Assembly (NCBI GenBank): GCA_944382875.1
Contig: CALWNQ010000003.1
Coordinates: 62,001 to 126,000 of the forward strand
Origin: an uncultured Clostridia bacterium
Lineage (GTDB): Bacteria > Bacillota > Clostridia > Oscillospirales > Ruminococcaceae
Direction: 5' to 3'
Length of the DNA: 64,000 nucleotides
Shown piece after piece: positions 45,295 through 53,280 of this stretch. A program made the translations under genes and the position numbers. The notes below the pieces were generated by a model. That model was not told where the DNA came from. It was given only the letters and a program-made list of their open reading frames with translations, and ran no database searches. Every line of letters starts with the position of its first letter. Position 1 is the stretch's first letter.

Positions 45295-47787
45295 TCAGCA
45301 GTCTTTCCGCCGCAGCTCCATCCCGCTCTGGTAGAGCAGCTCGACCGGACGGTCGTCCGGCAGCTCCACCATGCAGCTTTCGCCGGGGAAAAGATCAAAG
45401 AAATTGTCCGAGAGCGGTATTTCTCCATCCAGGTCCACCGACACGCCGAGCCGCAGGACGCTGCTCTTTAAGTGGAGCAGATTCCCCTCCCGCGAAACTT
45501 CGAGCGCGCCGTCTTCCCAGCCGAACTGGTGAAAGCGCACCTGCATCTGCCGGTGGCGGGAAATCACCCGACCGTTTTCCAAAAGCTCAGCGGCGGGCAG
45601 TTCTTTTTCCGGAACAAAATCAGCAGGCAGCGGGAATTTTTTGAGCAGCACCGCCGCGTTGGCCGGGATTTTTACCGGCTCTGTTTCCCGGCTCTTCCAG
45701 CCCGAAATTCCGCAGATGCCGCTTTGCAGCTCCCCTTCCCAGTCGGTGAGGAGGTCGTTTACCCCGTAAACCGAAACCTCTCCGTCCTCAACCGCGACGC
45801 AGACGATCACCGGCGCAAAGGAACGGCGGACCGGGTAGAACGACGGCGTCCGGCGGCCGTAGTAGTCGACCACCGTCCAGCTCCGGGAGGACGGCCAGAT
45901 GTCGTTGTACATCCAGAAGATGGCCGAGCCGCAGTCAAACTTGAACCGCCGGAAATTGGTGATGTACTCGGTGAGCGCTTCGCCCTGTAAAAATCCGCCC
46001 CAGTAGACATAGTCGGCAAGGCTCATCTTCGAAGCATCCAGATCGAGCCAGAGTTTCACCGCATGGTCGGGGGAGGAAATGGGGGTCATATCCCCGAACG
46101 AGTTGTCGTGGGCCTCAAAAGCCGGCGAATGGACAAAATCCTGCCCCGGCCCGAAGCCTTCCCGCAGTGTTTTCAGGCCGTTCGGCCCCATAAAGCCGCC
46201 TTCGTTCGGGAAACGGCAGCAGTGATTGCGGTATTTCCAGAAGTCGTGCTCATTCAGGCCAACATACCACGGATGCTGGTCGCCCTCGGTGTCCGGCATT
46301 GCGCCGTAAGTAAATTTGGAATAGGGGCTGCTCGGCTGGTAGTAGTATTCGGGCGCTTCCCGCTGCAAAATTCCGGGCAGCAGGTGGTGGAACAGCGCGT
46401 AATCTGGGAAGAGATCGCCTTTCCAAAGCTGCTGAACGCCCCACTCGATCTCGTTGTTGCCGCACCAGGCAGCCAGGCTGGGATGCCCGCAGAGCCGCCG
46501 CACCTGATACTCCGCTTCGCGGCAGACAAGGGACGCAAAAGCCGGATCGGTGACCGGATAGGTGGCGCAGGCAAAGATAAATTCCTGCCAGACGAGGAAG
46601 CCCTTCTCATCACAAAGGCGATAAAATTCGTCCGACTCGTAAAGGCCGCCGCCCCACACCCGCATGAAGTTCATATTGGCTTCGGCCGCCCGGTCGAGCA
46701 GCAGCTCGTATTTTTTCCGGTCGAGATTTTTGTAGATGATGTCGGCCGGGACAAAGTTCGCCCCTTTGGCAAAAACCGGGATGCCGTTGACCACAAAATA
46801 GAAGTAGTGCCCTTCGGTGGGATGGACGTCCTGGTTCACCCGGATAAACCGGAAGCCCACCTTTTCTTCCCGCCGCCAGAGGCAGCTGCCGCCGCTCCAG
46901 ACTTCGGCGCGAAGGGTGTAGAGGTACGGCTCGCCGTAGCCTCTGGGGAACCAGAGCTTCGGATTCTCCACTGTGAATTCCGCTTCGGCAGAAGGCTGCT
47001 CCGGCGAAAATTCCACCGTCTGGCAGACCGCCGCCGCTTCCTGCTCTCCGTCAAACAGCGATAGCCGCAGCTCCGCCTCAACCGGTGCCGCCGCGTCCGC
47101 CACCGCTTTCACCCGGACAGTGCCGGTTTTGAAGCTTTCGTCCAGCAGCACATGAAAGGCCGATTCGGTCACCGAAAGCCCCTCGTCCCGGACAAGCCGC
47201 ACATCCCCGTGGATGCCCACATTCAAAAGCCGCGGCGACCAGTCCCAGGCAAAGGAATTCTGCGGCTTGCGGAGCCAGTTGCGCTTGTGGAGCTGAAACT
47301 CGGGGCAGCCGGACGCATCCTTATAAGGCGCGATCGGCTTGTCAGCGTTGGCGAACAGCCCGCTCTCCAACACAACCAGCAGGTCGTTTTTCTCTTCCCG
47401 CAGAAGCCCGGTCACTTCCAGCCGGCAGGGCAGGAAAAAGTCCGCGTGGCTGCCCGCGAGAGTGCCGTTCAGATAGATTTTTGCCGTGTAATCGAGCCCG
47501 TCAAACTCCAGAAACCACCGGCCGCCCTCCTTGCAGCCGGGGCAGTCAAAGGAGCGCCGGTATCCCCAAAAAAACTCCTCCACCCACCGGGCCTGATAGG
47601 CGCCCAGCCCGGTGTACACATCGTTCAGCACGCCCTGCCGCATCAGATCCAGATGCACCTCACCCGGCACCTGCGCTTTCCATTTTTTGTAAGAACGGTG
47701 CGTGGGATCCGGCCAGTACTGCTGGCCGCCCCGCAGCGAGTCATCCCAGTAGAGATCCCACTCCCCGTTTAAGCTGATTGACTGCAT
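45295..47787 (-). CDS. beta-mannosidase, GH2 family
   Basis: An 830-residue enzyme that starts SLNGEWDLYW, as GH2 beta-mannosidases do. Residues about 50-300 are the jelly-roll and sandwich domains. The TIM barrel carries the acid/base Glu in WCGNNEIEW (near residue 450), and the nucleophile is probably the Glu in FPNEGGF. No signal peptide. It cleaves terminal beta-1,4-mannose, for example the core mannose of N-glycans or mannobiose from mannan, which complements the alpha-mannosidases next door. It has an AAGGAGG site. Its promoter carries ROK site 3, and the Crp/Fnr gene is divergent from it. Confidence 0.92.
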   Translation of the reverse strand: MQSISLNGEWDLYWDDSLRGGQQYWPDPTHRSYKKWKAQVPGEVHLDLMRQGVLNDVYTGLGAYQARWVEEFFWGYRRSFDCPGCKEGGRWFLEFDGLDYTAKIYLNGTLAGSHADFFLPCRLEVTGLLREEKNDLLVVLESGLFANADKPIAPYKDASGCPEFQLHKRNWLRKPQNSFAWDWSPRLLNVGIHGDVRLVRDEGLSVTESAFHVLLDESFKTGTVRVKAVADAAAPVEAELRLSLFDGEQEAAAVCQTVEFSPEQPSAEAEFTVENPKLWFPRGYGEPYLYTLRAEVWSGGSCLWRREEKVGFRFIRVNQDVHPTEGHYFYFVVNGIPVFAKGANFVPADIIYKNLDRKKYELLLDRAAEANMNFMRVWGGGLYESDEFYRLCDEKGFLVWQEFIFACATYPVTDPAFASLVCREAEYQVRRLCGHPSLAAWCGNNEIEWGVQQLWKGDLFPDYALFHHLLPGILQREAPEYYYQPSSPYSKFTYGAMPDTEGDQHPWYVGLNEHDFWKYRNHCCRFPNEGGFMGPNGLKTLREGFGPGQDFVHSPAFEAHDNSFGDMTPISSPDHAVKLWLDLDASKMSLADYVYWGGFLQGEALTEYITNFRRFKFDCGSAIFWMYNDIWPSSRSWTVVDYYGRRTPSFYPVRRSFAPVIVCVAVEDGEVSVYGVNDLLTDWEGELQSGICGISGWKSRETEPVKIPANAAVLLKKFPLPADFVPEKELPAAELLENGRVISRHRQMQVRFHQFGWEDGALEVSREGNLLHLKSSVLRLGVSVDLDGEIPLSDNFFDLFPGESCMVELPDDRPVELLYQSGMELRRKDC

Positions 47788-47819
47788 ACAATTTCGCCTC
47801 CTTGATCCTCTTACTTTGT

Positions 47820-47860
47820 ATTATACACGCGAAAATTCTATTTGTAAATACGAATTACAA
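47820..47860 (-). promoter_or_regulatory. GH2 gene promoter with ROK site 3
   Basis: Minus strand: TTTACA (47843-47848), 17 bases, TATAAT (47820-47825). The palindrome TTGTA-N9-TACAA (47842-47860) overlaps the -35 box in the same register as sites 1 and 2. Confidence 0.75.
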
Positions 47861-47871
47861 AAATATTTTGC

Positions 47872-47900
47872 TTGTTTTTTCCCTCCGGAACCGGTATACT
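47872..47900 (+). promoter_or_regulatory. promoter of the Crp/Fnr gene
   Basis: TTGTTT (47872-47877), 17 bases, TATACT (47895-47900). It lies 12 bases beyond ROK site 3, so that site might also influence this promoter. Confidence 0.6.
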
Positions 47901-47924
47901 GAAAAGGAAAGGCGGCGATAATTT

Positions 47925-48587
47925 ATGATCGATATGACCAAGATGGAGACAGTCTTCCCCGTCCTCTGCCGCATCAGCCCCGAACGCCGGGCGGCGCTCG
48001 CGGAACGAATGCAGTACCGCGCCATGAAGGACGGCGAACCGCTCAACGAAAACGGCCCCTGCCAGACGGTGCCGTTTGTGCTGAGCGGCGCCCTCCGCAT
48101 CTTCCGGGTGAGCGAAACCGGCCGCGAAATCACCCTCTTCCGGGCTGAAAAAGGGGACGCCTGCATCATCCGGATGGCCTGCGGGCTGGCCGAAAAGGGG
48201 ATCTGCATCCAGGCAGCGGCGCAGGAGCCGACCGAGCTGCTCACCCTTTCGGACGCCGATTACTTTGAGATCCTGGCCGACGATCCCGCCTGGAAGGATT
48301 ATGTCATCGGGATTTTGTACGAGCGGCTCGGCTCCACCATCTCGGTGCTGGAACAGCTCGCCTTTTCGAGCATCGACCGGCGGCTCGCCAACGCCCTCTA
48401 CCGGATGTGCGGCGGCAAAGCTGCCACCGTTTCGATCACCCACGAACAGATGGCCGCCGAGCTCGGCACGGTACGGGAAGTCGTTTCCCGGCTGATGGGA
48501 GAGCTCAAACGGCGCGGTGTGGTTTCCATCGGTCACGGCAAGGTAACGGTGCTGGAACCGGAACAGCTCCGGGAGTTCTGCCGGTAA
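47925..48587 (+). CDS. Crp/Fnr-family transcription regulator
   Basis: A 220-residue protein. The cyclic-nucleotide-binding-like barrel occupies residues 15-120, a dimerisation helix follows, and the C-terminal winged helix (about 160-215) includes ITHEQMAAELGTVREVVSRLM. There is no N-terminal iron-sulphur Cys cluster as in FNR. Three Cys in the barrel (GDACIIRMACGLAEKGIC) match a pattern I recall in related Clostridial members. These might sense redox state or sulphur species, but this is inference. It lies directly upstream of the CoA-disulfide reductase/rhodanese gene in the same direction and probably activates it. Confidence 0.88.
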   Translation: MIDMTKMETVFPVLCRISPERRAALAERMQYRAMKDGEPLNENGPCQTVPFVLSGALRIFRVSETGREITLFRAEKGDACIIRMACGLAEKGICIQAAAQEPTELLTLSDADYFEILADDPAWKDYVIGILYERLGSTISVLEQLAFSSIDRRLANALYRMCGGKAATVSITHEQMAAELGTVREVVSRLMGELKRRGVVSIGHGKVTVLEPEQLREFCR

Positions 48588-48601
48588 AAATCCCGCAAAA
48601 C

Positions 48602-48644
48602 TGTGACAAAAGATACAGATTTTTCCCTCTTTCTGTGATAAAAT
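48602..48644 (+). promoter_or_regulatory. possible Crp/Fnr-type site and promoter before the flavoprotein gene
   Basis: A TGTGA...TACAG element (48602-48617) is centred about 30 bases before a -10-like TAAAAT (about 48638-48643), which would put it near -41, the class II activator position. A second TGTGA lies at 48634. The match to a Crp site is imperfect and the -35 box is poor, as expected for an activated promoter. Confidence 0.3.
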
Positions 48645-48696
48645 AAAGATATGGTTACCACAAACACCCGATTTTTTCACGAAAGAAGGATTGCAT

Positions 48697-50382
48697 ATGA
48701 AAGTTCTCATCGTGGGCGGTGTCGCCGGCGGCGCCGGCGCTGCAACCCGGCTCCGCAGACTGGACGAAAACGCCGAAATCATCCTCTTTGAAAAAGGCCC
48801 GTTCATCTCCTATGCAAACTGCGGCCTCCCCTACTATATCGGCGGCACCATCCAGAGCCGCGAAAACCTTTTGGTCACCAAACCGGAGCTGCTGCGCAAA
48901 CGGTTCTGTGTGGACGTCCGCACCGAGAGCGAAGTGACCGCCATCGACCGCGCGGCCAAAACGGTCACCGTTGTCACCCCCGAAAAGACCTACACCGAAT
49001 CTTATGACAAGCTGATCCTCTCGCCCGGCGCTTCGCCCAAAAAGCCGAACTGGCCCGGCGTGGATTCCAAGGGCATCTTTACCATCCGCAACGTCCCCGA
49101 CACCTGCGCCGTCGACGACTATATCCGCGAAACCTGCGCCAAAAAGGCCGTTGTAGTGGGCGGCGGATTCATCGGCGTTGAAATGGCCGAAAACCTGACC
49201 GACCGGGGCCTGACCGTCACCCTCATCGAATACCTGCCGCAGGTGCTGCCTCCCTTTGATCCCGAAATGGCCGCCATCCTGCACAAGACCATCCGCGCCC
49301 ACGGCGTGAACCTCCGGCTCGGCACCGCCGTGACCGGCTTTGAACCAAACGGCAGCGGGCTGCGCGTCCTCTGTAAGGATGCGGAAGCCGAAGAGGCCGA
49401 CCTCGTCATCCTCTGCATCGGTGTCACCCCGGACAGCGGGCTGGCCGCAGCGGCTGGACTGGAGCTGGGACTGGGCGGCTCGATTGCCGTCAACGATTTG
49501 TTCCAGACCTCTGACCCCGACATCTACGCGGTGGGCGACGCCATCCAGGTCCGCAGCCGTCTGACCGGAGCCGACACGCTGCTCCCGCTGGCGGGACCGG
49601 CCAACCGGCAGGGCCGCGCCGTTGCCGAAAGCATCGTCGGACGTACTCCCTCCCACACCCGCGATGTCCAGGGCAGCTCGATCCTCAAAGTGTTCGAACT
49701 GACCGCCGCTTCGACCGGATTGAACGAAAAACAGCTCAAAGCGGCCGGAATTCCGTTCCTCAAAACCTATGTCCATCCCGCAAGCCACGCAAGCTACTAT
49801 CCCGGCGGCAAGCAGATGACCTTGAAGCTTCTCTTCGCTCCGGACGGCAAGGTCCTTGGCGCACAGTGCGCCGGTGAGGACGGCGTCGACAAGCGGATCG
49901 ACGTCATCGCAGCTGTCATCCGGCTGGGCGGAACGGTCTATGACCTCGAAGACATGGAGCTCTGCTACGCGCCGCCTTATTCTTCGGCCAAAGATCCGGT
50001 CAATATGGCCGGCTTCACTGCCGCCAACATCCTCCGCGGCGATATGAAGGTCTTTTACTGCGAAGATCTGGCCAATCTGAACCCCGAAACCGACTTCCTC
50101 CTCGACGCCCGCACCCCGATGGAATTTGCGCAGGGCAGCATCCCCGGCGCTGTCAACATTCCGCTCGACGAGCTGCGGAACCGTCTGGACGAAATCCCCG
50201 CCGGCAAGACTGTTTACGAGTTCTGCCAGGTGGGACTGCGCGGCCACATCGCCAGCCGCATCCTCATGCAGCACGGCTTTGATGTCTACAACCTGAGCGG
50301 CGGCTACAAGTCCTACGCCCAGGCAAAGGAGCTGTATGAAAAGAAAACCGGTGTTGACTGCACCGGAATTCCGCGAAAATAA
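48697..50382 (+). CDS. CoA-disulfide reductase / polysulfide reductase fused to rhodanese
   Basis: A 561-residue flavoenzyme. Residues 1-440 form the pyridine nucleotide-disulphide oxidoreductase fold, with an FAD loop (GGVAGGAGAATRLR), the single redox Cys42 in SYANCGLPYY typical of CoA-disulfide reductases, and an NAD(P) loop (VVVGGGFIGVEMAE). Residues 460-560 are a rhodanese domain with Cys510 in FCQVGLRG. Characterised proteins of this layout reduce CoA persulfides or polysulfide, with the rhodanese delivering sulphur. It therefore probably protects against or uses reactive sulphur in an anaerobe. ATG 48697 has AGAAGGA upstream. It ends at a strong terminator. Confidence 0.92.
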   Translation: MKVLIVGGVAGGAGAATRLRRLDENAEIILFEKGPFISYANCGLPYYIGGTIQSRENLLVTKPELLRKRFCVDVRTESEVTAIDRAAKTVTVVTPEKTYTESYDKLILSPGASPKKPNWPGVDSKGIFTIRNVPDTCAVDDYIRETCAKKAVVVGGGFIGVEMAENLTDRGLTVTLIEYLPQVLPPFDPEMAAILHKTIRAHGVNLRLGTAVTGFEPNGSGLRVLCKDAEAEEADLVILCIGVTPDSGLAAAAGLELGLGGSIAVNDLFQTSDPDIYAVGDAIQVRSRLTGADTLLPLAGPANRQGRAVAESIVGRTPSHTRDVQGSSILKVFELTAASTGLNEKQLKAAGIPFLKTYVHPASHASYYPGGKQMTLKLLFAPDGKVLGAQCAGEDGVDKRIDVIAAVIRLGGTVYDLEDMELCYAPPYSSAKDPVNMAGFTAANILRGDMKVFYCEDLANLNPETDFLLDARTPMEFAQGSIPGAVNIPLDELRNRLDEIPAGKTVYEFCQVGLRGHIASRILMQHGFDVYNLSGGYKSYAQAKELYEKKTGVDCTGIPRK

Positions 50383-50393
50383 ACTTCTATCAT

Positions 50394-50429
50394 AAAAAAC
50401 AGCCACTGGAAAAACCAGTGGCTGTTTTT
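50394..50429. terminator. bidirectional terminator
   Basis: AAAAACAGCCACTGG pairs with CCAGTGGCTGTTTTT around a 5-base loop, serving the flavoprotein gene (plus) and the converging cardiolipin synthase gene (minus). Confidence 0.92.
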
Positions 50430-50431
50430 GT

Positions 50432-51967
50432 TTACATCATCGGGCCAAATACGCGCAGAATCGATCGTCCAATCCGAACCGGCCAGCTGACCGCTTTGCA
50501 CTGCTCCAGAGTGACCTCTCCGCTGACCTCCAACGTCTTGAGAAAATCCGCTTTGATATCAGCCAGGCATGGCGTGCGATACATCCAGACGCCGCACTCG
50601 TAATGGAGATACAGGCTTCGGTAATCCATGTTCACACTTCCCACTGTACCGTAAAGGTCATCCACCAGAAAACTTTTGGCATGGATAAATCCAGGTGTAT
50701 ATTCATAAATTTTTACACCGGCTTCCACCAGAACTTGATAATGCGCCCGGCTTACTGCATGTACATACCACTTGTCCGCGATATGCGGCGTAATAATCCG
50801 CACATCCACACCGCATTTGGCGGCATTGGTCAAAGCAGTAATCATTTCGTTGCTGATAATCAGATAGGGGCTCGTGATATATACATACCGTTCCGCTTTG
50901 GAAATCAGGTTGAGGTACACCGTTTCCCCCACATGTTCCTCATCCATTGGACTGTCCGTATACGGTTGAACAAAACCATCTCCATCCACAGGCGGATGTT
51001 CGATTGTATCCGGCTGAAAAAGAGAACGATCGGAATGTTCATGCCGCAAATGGTCCCACAACGGCAGAAACATTAGGGTTAGCCCCCAAACACCGGGCCC
51101 TTTTAGCATCACGGCGGTATCTTTCCAATGCCCGTGCTTTTCATAAGCATTGATGTATTCATCTGCAAGGTTAATACCACCCGTAAATCCAACCCACCCA
51201 TCTATCACACAGATTTTTCTGTGATCCCGGTTGTTGAATTTCAAAGACAAAACCGGAATAAATGGATTGAACACACAGCATTTGATTCCTTTCTTTTCCA
51301 GGATATGATTGTAATTTTTAGGCAAAGTCAGTAGGCACCCAAAATCATCGTAAATGAGACGGACATCCACACCCTCTTTTATCTTCTGTTCCAATATCTC
51401 CAGAATGGTATTCCACATTTTCCCTTCCTGGATTATAAAATACTCCATAAATATAAAGCGTTTTGCCGCTTTCAGCTCCTGCAGCATCCGCTCAAACTTG
51501 ACCTCTCCAAGAGGAAGATACTCCACCGATGTGTGATCGTACGGAAGTGCAAACGCATAATCCCGTAAATATTGCGACTGTCTCCCTGCCACAATATTTT
51601 CCCGCTGAATCTTTTCAAAAACCTGAGAATGCTGTTGGATAGTTTTGGAAACATCGGCAGTAATCCCCGCCATTTTTCGCTTCTGGCGTCTGCTCATCTT
51701 TACCCGTCCAAACAGCAGGTATAAAACGCCGCCAAACAGTGGAAGCAACAGGATTGGAATCAGCCACGCTATTTTATAAGCCGGATTGCTGCGATTGTTG
51801 ATAATATACAAGGTTACACACGCGCTGATAACAACACAGATGCCATAAAAATAAACCAAATACCTTTCAAATTCAATCATCATTAAAATCAGAACAGCCA
51901 GCTGCACAAGCATCAGCACCGCTCCAATCACAGCGCGGTGAAAAATAAGCTGCATAATCTTTTTCAT
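50432..51967 (-). CDS. cls: cardiolipin synthase
   Basis: A 511-residue membrane enzyme of the phospholipase D superfamily. Two N-terminal transmembrane helices (residues 10-60) are followed by two HKD motifs: NRDHRKICVIDG near residue 245 and FIHAKSFLVDD near residue 430. It joins two phosphatidylglycerol molecules to make cardiolipin. The length and two-TM start fit the main Firmicute Cls. It lies 12 bases after the AI-2E family gene, so the two form an envelope-related operon. The ribosome site is AAAGGA. Confidence 0.95.
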   Translation of the reverse strand: MKKIMQLIFHRAVIGAVLMLVQLAVLILMMIEFERYLVYFYGICVVISACVTLYIINNRSNPAYKIAWLIPILLLPLFGGVLYLLFGRVKMSRRQKRKMAGITADVSKTIQQHSQVFEKIQRENIVAGRQSQYLRDYAFALPYDHTSVEYLPLGEVKFERMLQELKAAKRFIFMEYFIIQEGKMWNTILEILEQKIKEGVDVRLIYDDFGCLLTLPKNYNHILEKKGIKCCVFNPFIPVLSLKFNNRDHRKICVIDGWVGFTGGINLADEYINAYEKHGHWKDTAVMLKGPGVWGLTLMFLPLWDHLRHEHSDRSLFQPDTIEHPPVDGDGFVQPYTDSPMDEEHVGETVYLNLISKAERYVYITSPYLIISNEMITALTNAAKCGVDVRIITPHIADKWYVHAVSRAHYQVLVEAGVKIYEYTPGFIHAKSFLVDDLYGTVGSVNMDYRSLYLHYECGVWMYRTPCLADIKADFLKTLEVSGEVTLEQCKAVSWPVRIGRSILRVFGPMM

Positions 51968-51979
51968 GGAAAATCCTTT

Positions 51980-53164
51980 CTATTGAGCCGAAGTCTGATA
52001 TTTTTCTGGAGGAACATTACGTTTTTCCAGCTGTTTCGCAGTATGTTCCCGCACCAATGTATAGATCACAGACGCAAGCGGTACCATAAACAGCATGCCC
52101 AGCACACCAAACGCACTGCCCCCAATCGTCACTGCTACCAAAACCCAGATTCCGGGAAGGCCGACAGAAGAACCCACTACTCGCGGATAAATCAGGTTGC
52201 CTTCCAACTGCTGCAAAACCTGGAACAACACAATAAACCAAAGTGCCTGGATTGGATTTACCACCAGAATCAAAAGGATTCCCAAAAACATTCCAACAAA
52301 CGCGCCGAATACAGGAATCAAAGCTGTAAAAGCAATAATTACAGATATTGTACCGGCATACGGAAATTGGAATATTGTCATTGTTACCCAAAACATACAG
52401 CCCAATATCACAGCTTCCACACACTGTCCGGTAATAAAGCTGGAAAAGGTTTTATTGGCAAGCGACGCTATCCTTAAAACACTATCTGCCCGTTCCTGTT
52501 TGATATGCGCGTAAAGCAGGCGCTTGCATTGATTGCTGAGTCGTTCCTTTTGCGCCAGAAGGTAGCAGGCAAAGATAAACCCCAAAAACGCCGTTGTAGC
52601 GCCGCTGAATACGGAACCTATAATACTTACAGTGGAATCAAACATCGTACCTGCACCTTCCTGCAGGAATTTCCACACATTATCCAGCATGGCTTGCCAG
52701 TTGATTTGCTGCAGGTTGGTCTCCCAATTGATCTGTTGCAAAAATTGCCCAACTTCGGGATACTTTTCCATGATGCCCATTCCCCATTTTTGCAAAGCTG
52801 CAATCCAAACAGGTACAGCATCCCGGATTGTGACGATAATATTTCCAAACTGAGGAAATACAACACAAGACAGTACAACCGTAACCAGTACAATACTCAA
52901 AGTCAGGCATAACGGTCGTTTCAACTTTGCAAGCCGAACCTTACCCGTTTTTTTAGACGGACGAAACAGTAGGCGTTCCAAGGCCCGCATTGGGACATTC
53001 AGCACAAAAGCAATACAGCCCCCAACCAAAAATGGTGACACTAATCCCAGCAGTGTCAACAAAAGTTTTTGCAGCGTATCAAAATTTGTTAGTCCCCAAT
53101 AAAGAATTGCTGTCCCGCCTGCAATCAAAGCAGGAGGAACCCATCTCTTTTTCTTGCCATCCAC
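51980..53164 (-). CDS. AI-2E-family transporter (putative exporter)
   Basis: A 394-residue membrane protein. It starts with two helices, then a long extracytoplasmic or helical loop (residues 90-170), then four to six helices including the GATTAFLGFIFACYLL and GLPGIWVLVAVTIGG stretches typical of this family. Members export varied small molecules or act as sodium/proton antiporters; the family name comes from one autoinducer-2 case and does not define the substrate here. It is the first gene of a unit with cls. TATAAT about 40 bases upstream of the ATG (near 53201) suggests a promoter, but the -35 is weak. Confidence 0.88.
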   Translation of the reverse strand: MDGKKKRWVPPALIAGGTAILYWGLTNFDTLQKLLLTLLGLVSPFLVGGCIAFVLNVPMRALERLLFRPSKKTGKVRLAKLKRPLCLTLSIVLVTVVLSCVVFPQFGNIIVTIRDAVPVWIAALQKWGMGIMEKYPEVGQFLQQINWETNLQQINWQAMLDNVWKFLQEGAGTMFDSTVSIIGSVFSGATTAFLGFIFACYLLAQKERLSNQCKRLLYAHIKQERADSVLRIASLANKTFSSFITGQCVEAVILGCMFWVTMTIFQFPYAGTISVIIAFTALIPVFGAFVGMFLGILLILVVNPIQALWFIVLFQVLQQLEGNLIYPRVVGSSVGLPGIWVLVAVTIGGSAFGVLGMLFMVPLASVIYTLVREHTAKQLEKRNVPPEKYQTSAQ

Positions 53165-53253
53165 AAGCTCTTCCCCATTTCGTTGATTTGTATCTTCATT
53201 ATATCATGCCTGTTGAGAAATTGCACCAATTTTTTCTGATAACAAAAGAAAAA

Positions 53254-53273
53254 GACGGCATTTTCATACCGCC
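53254..53273 (-). terminator. terminator of the BTAD-type regulator gene
   Basis: The minus-strand stem GGCGGTAT / ATGCCGTC (two G-T pairs) has a GAAA loop followed by TTTTTCTTTT. It lies 7 bases after the stop. Confidence 0.75.
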
Positions 53274-53280
53274 TTTTTCC

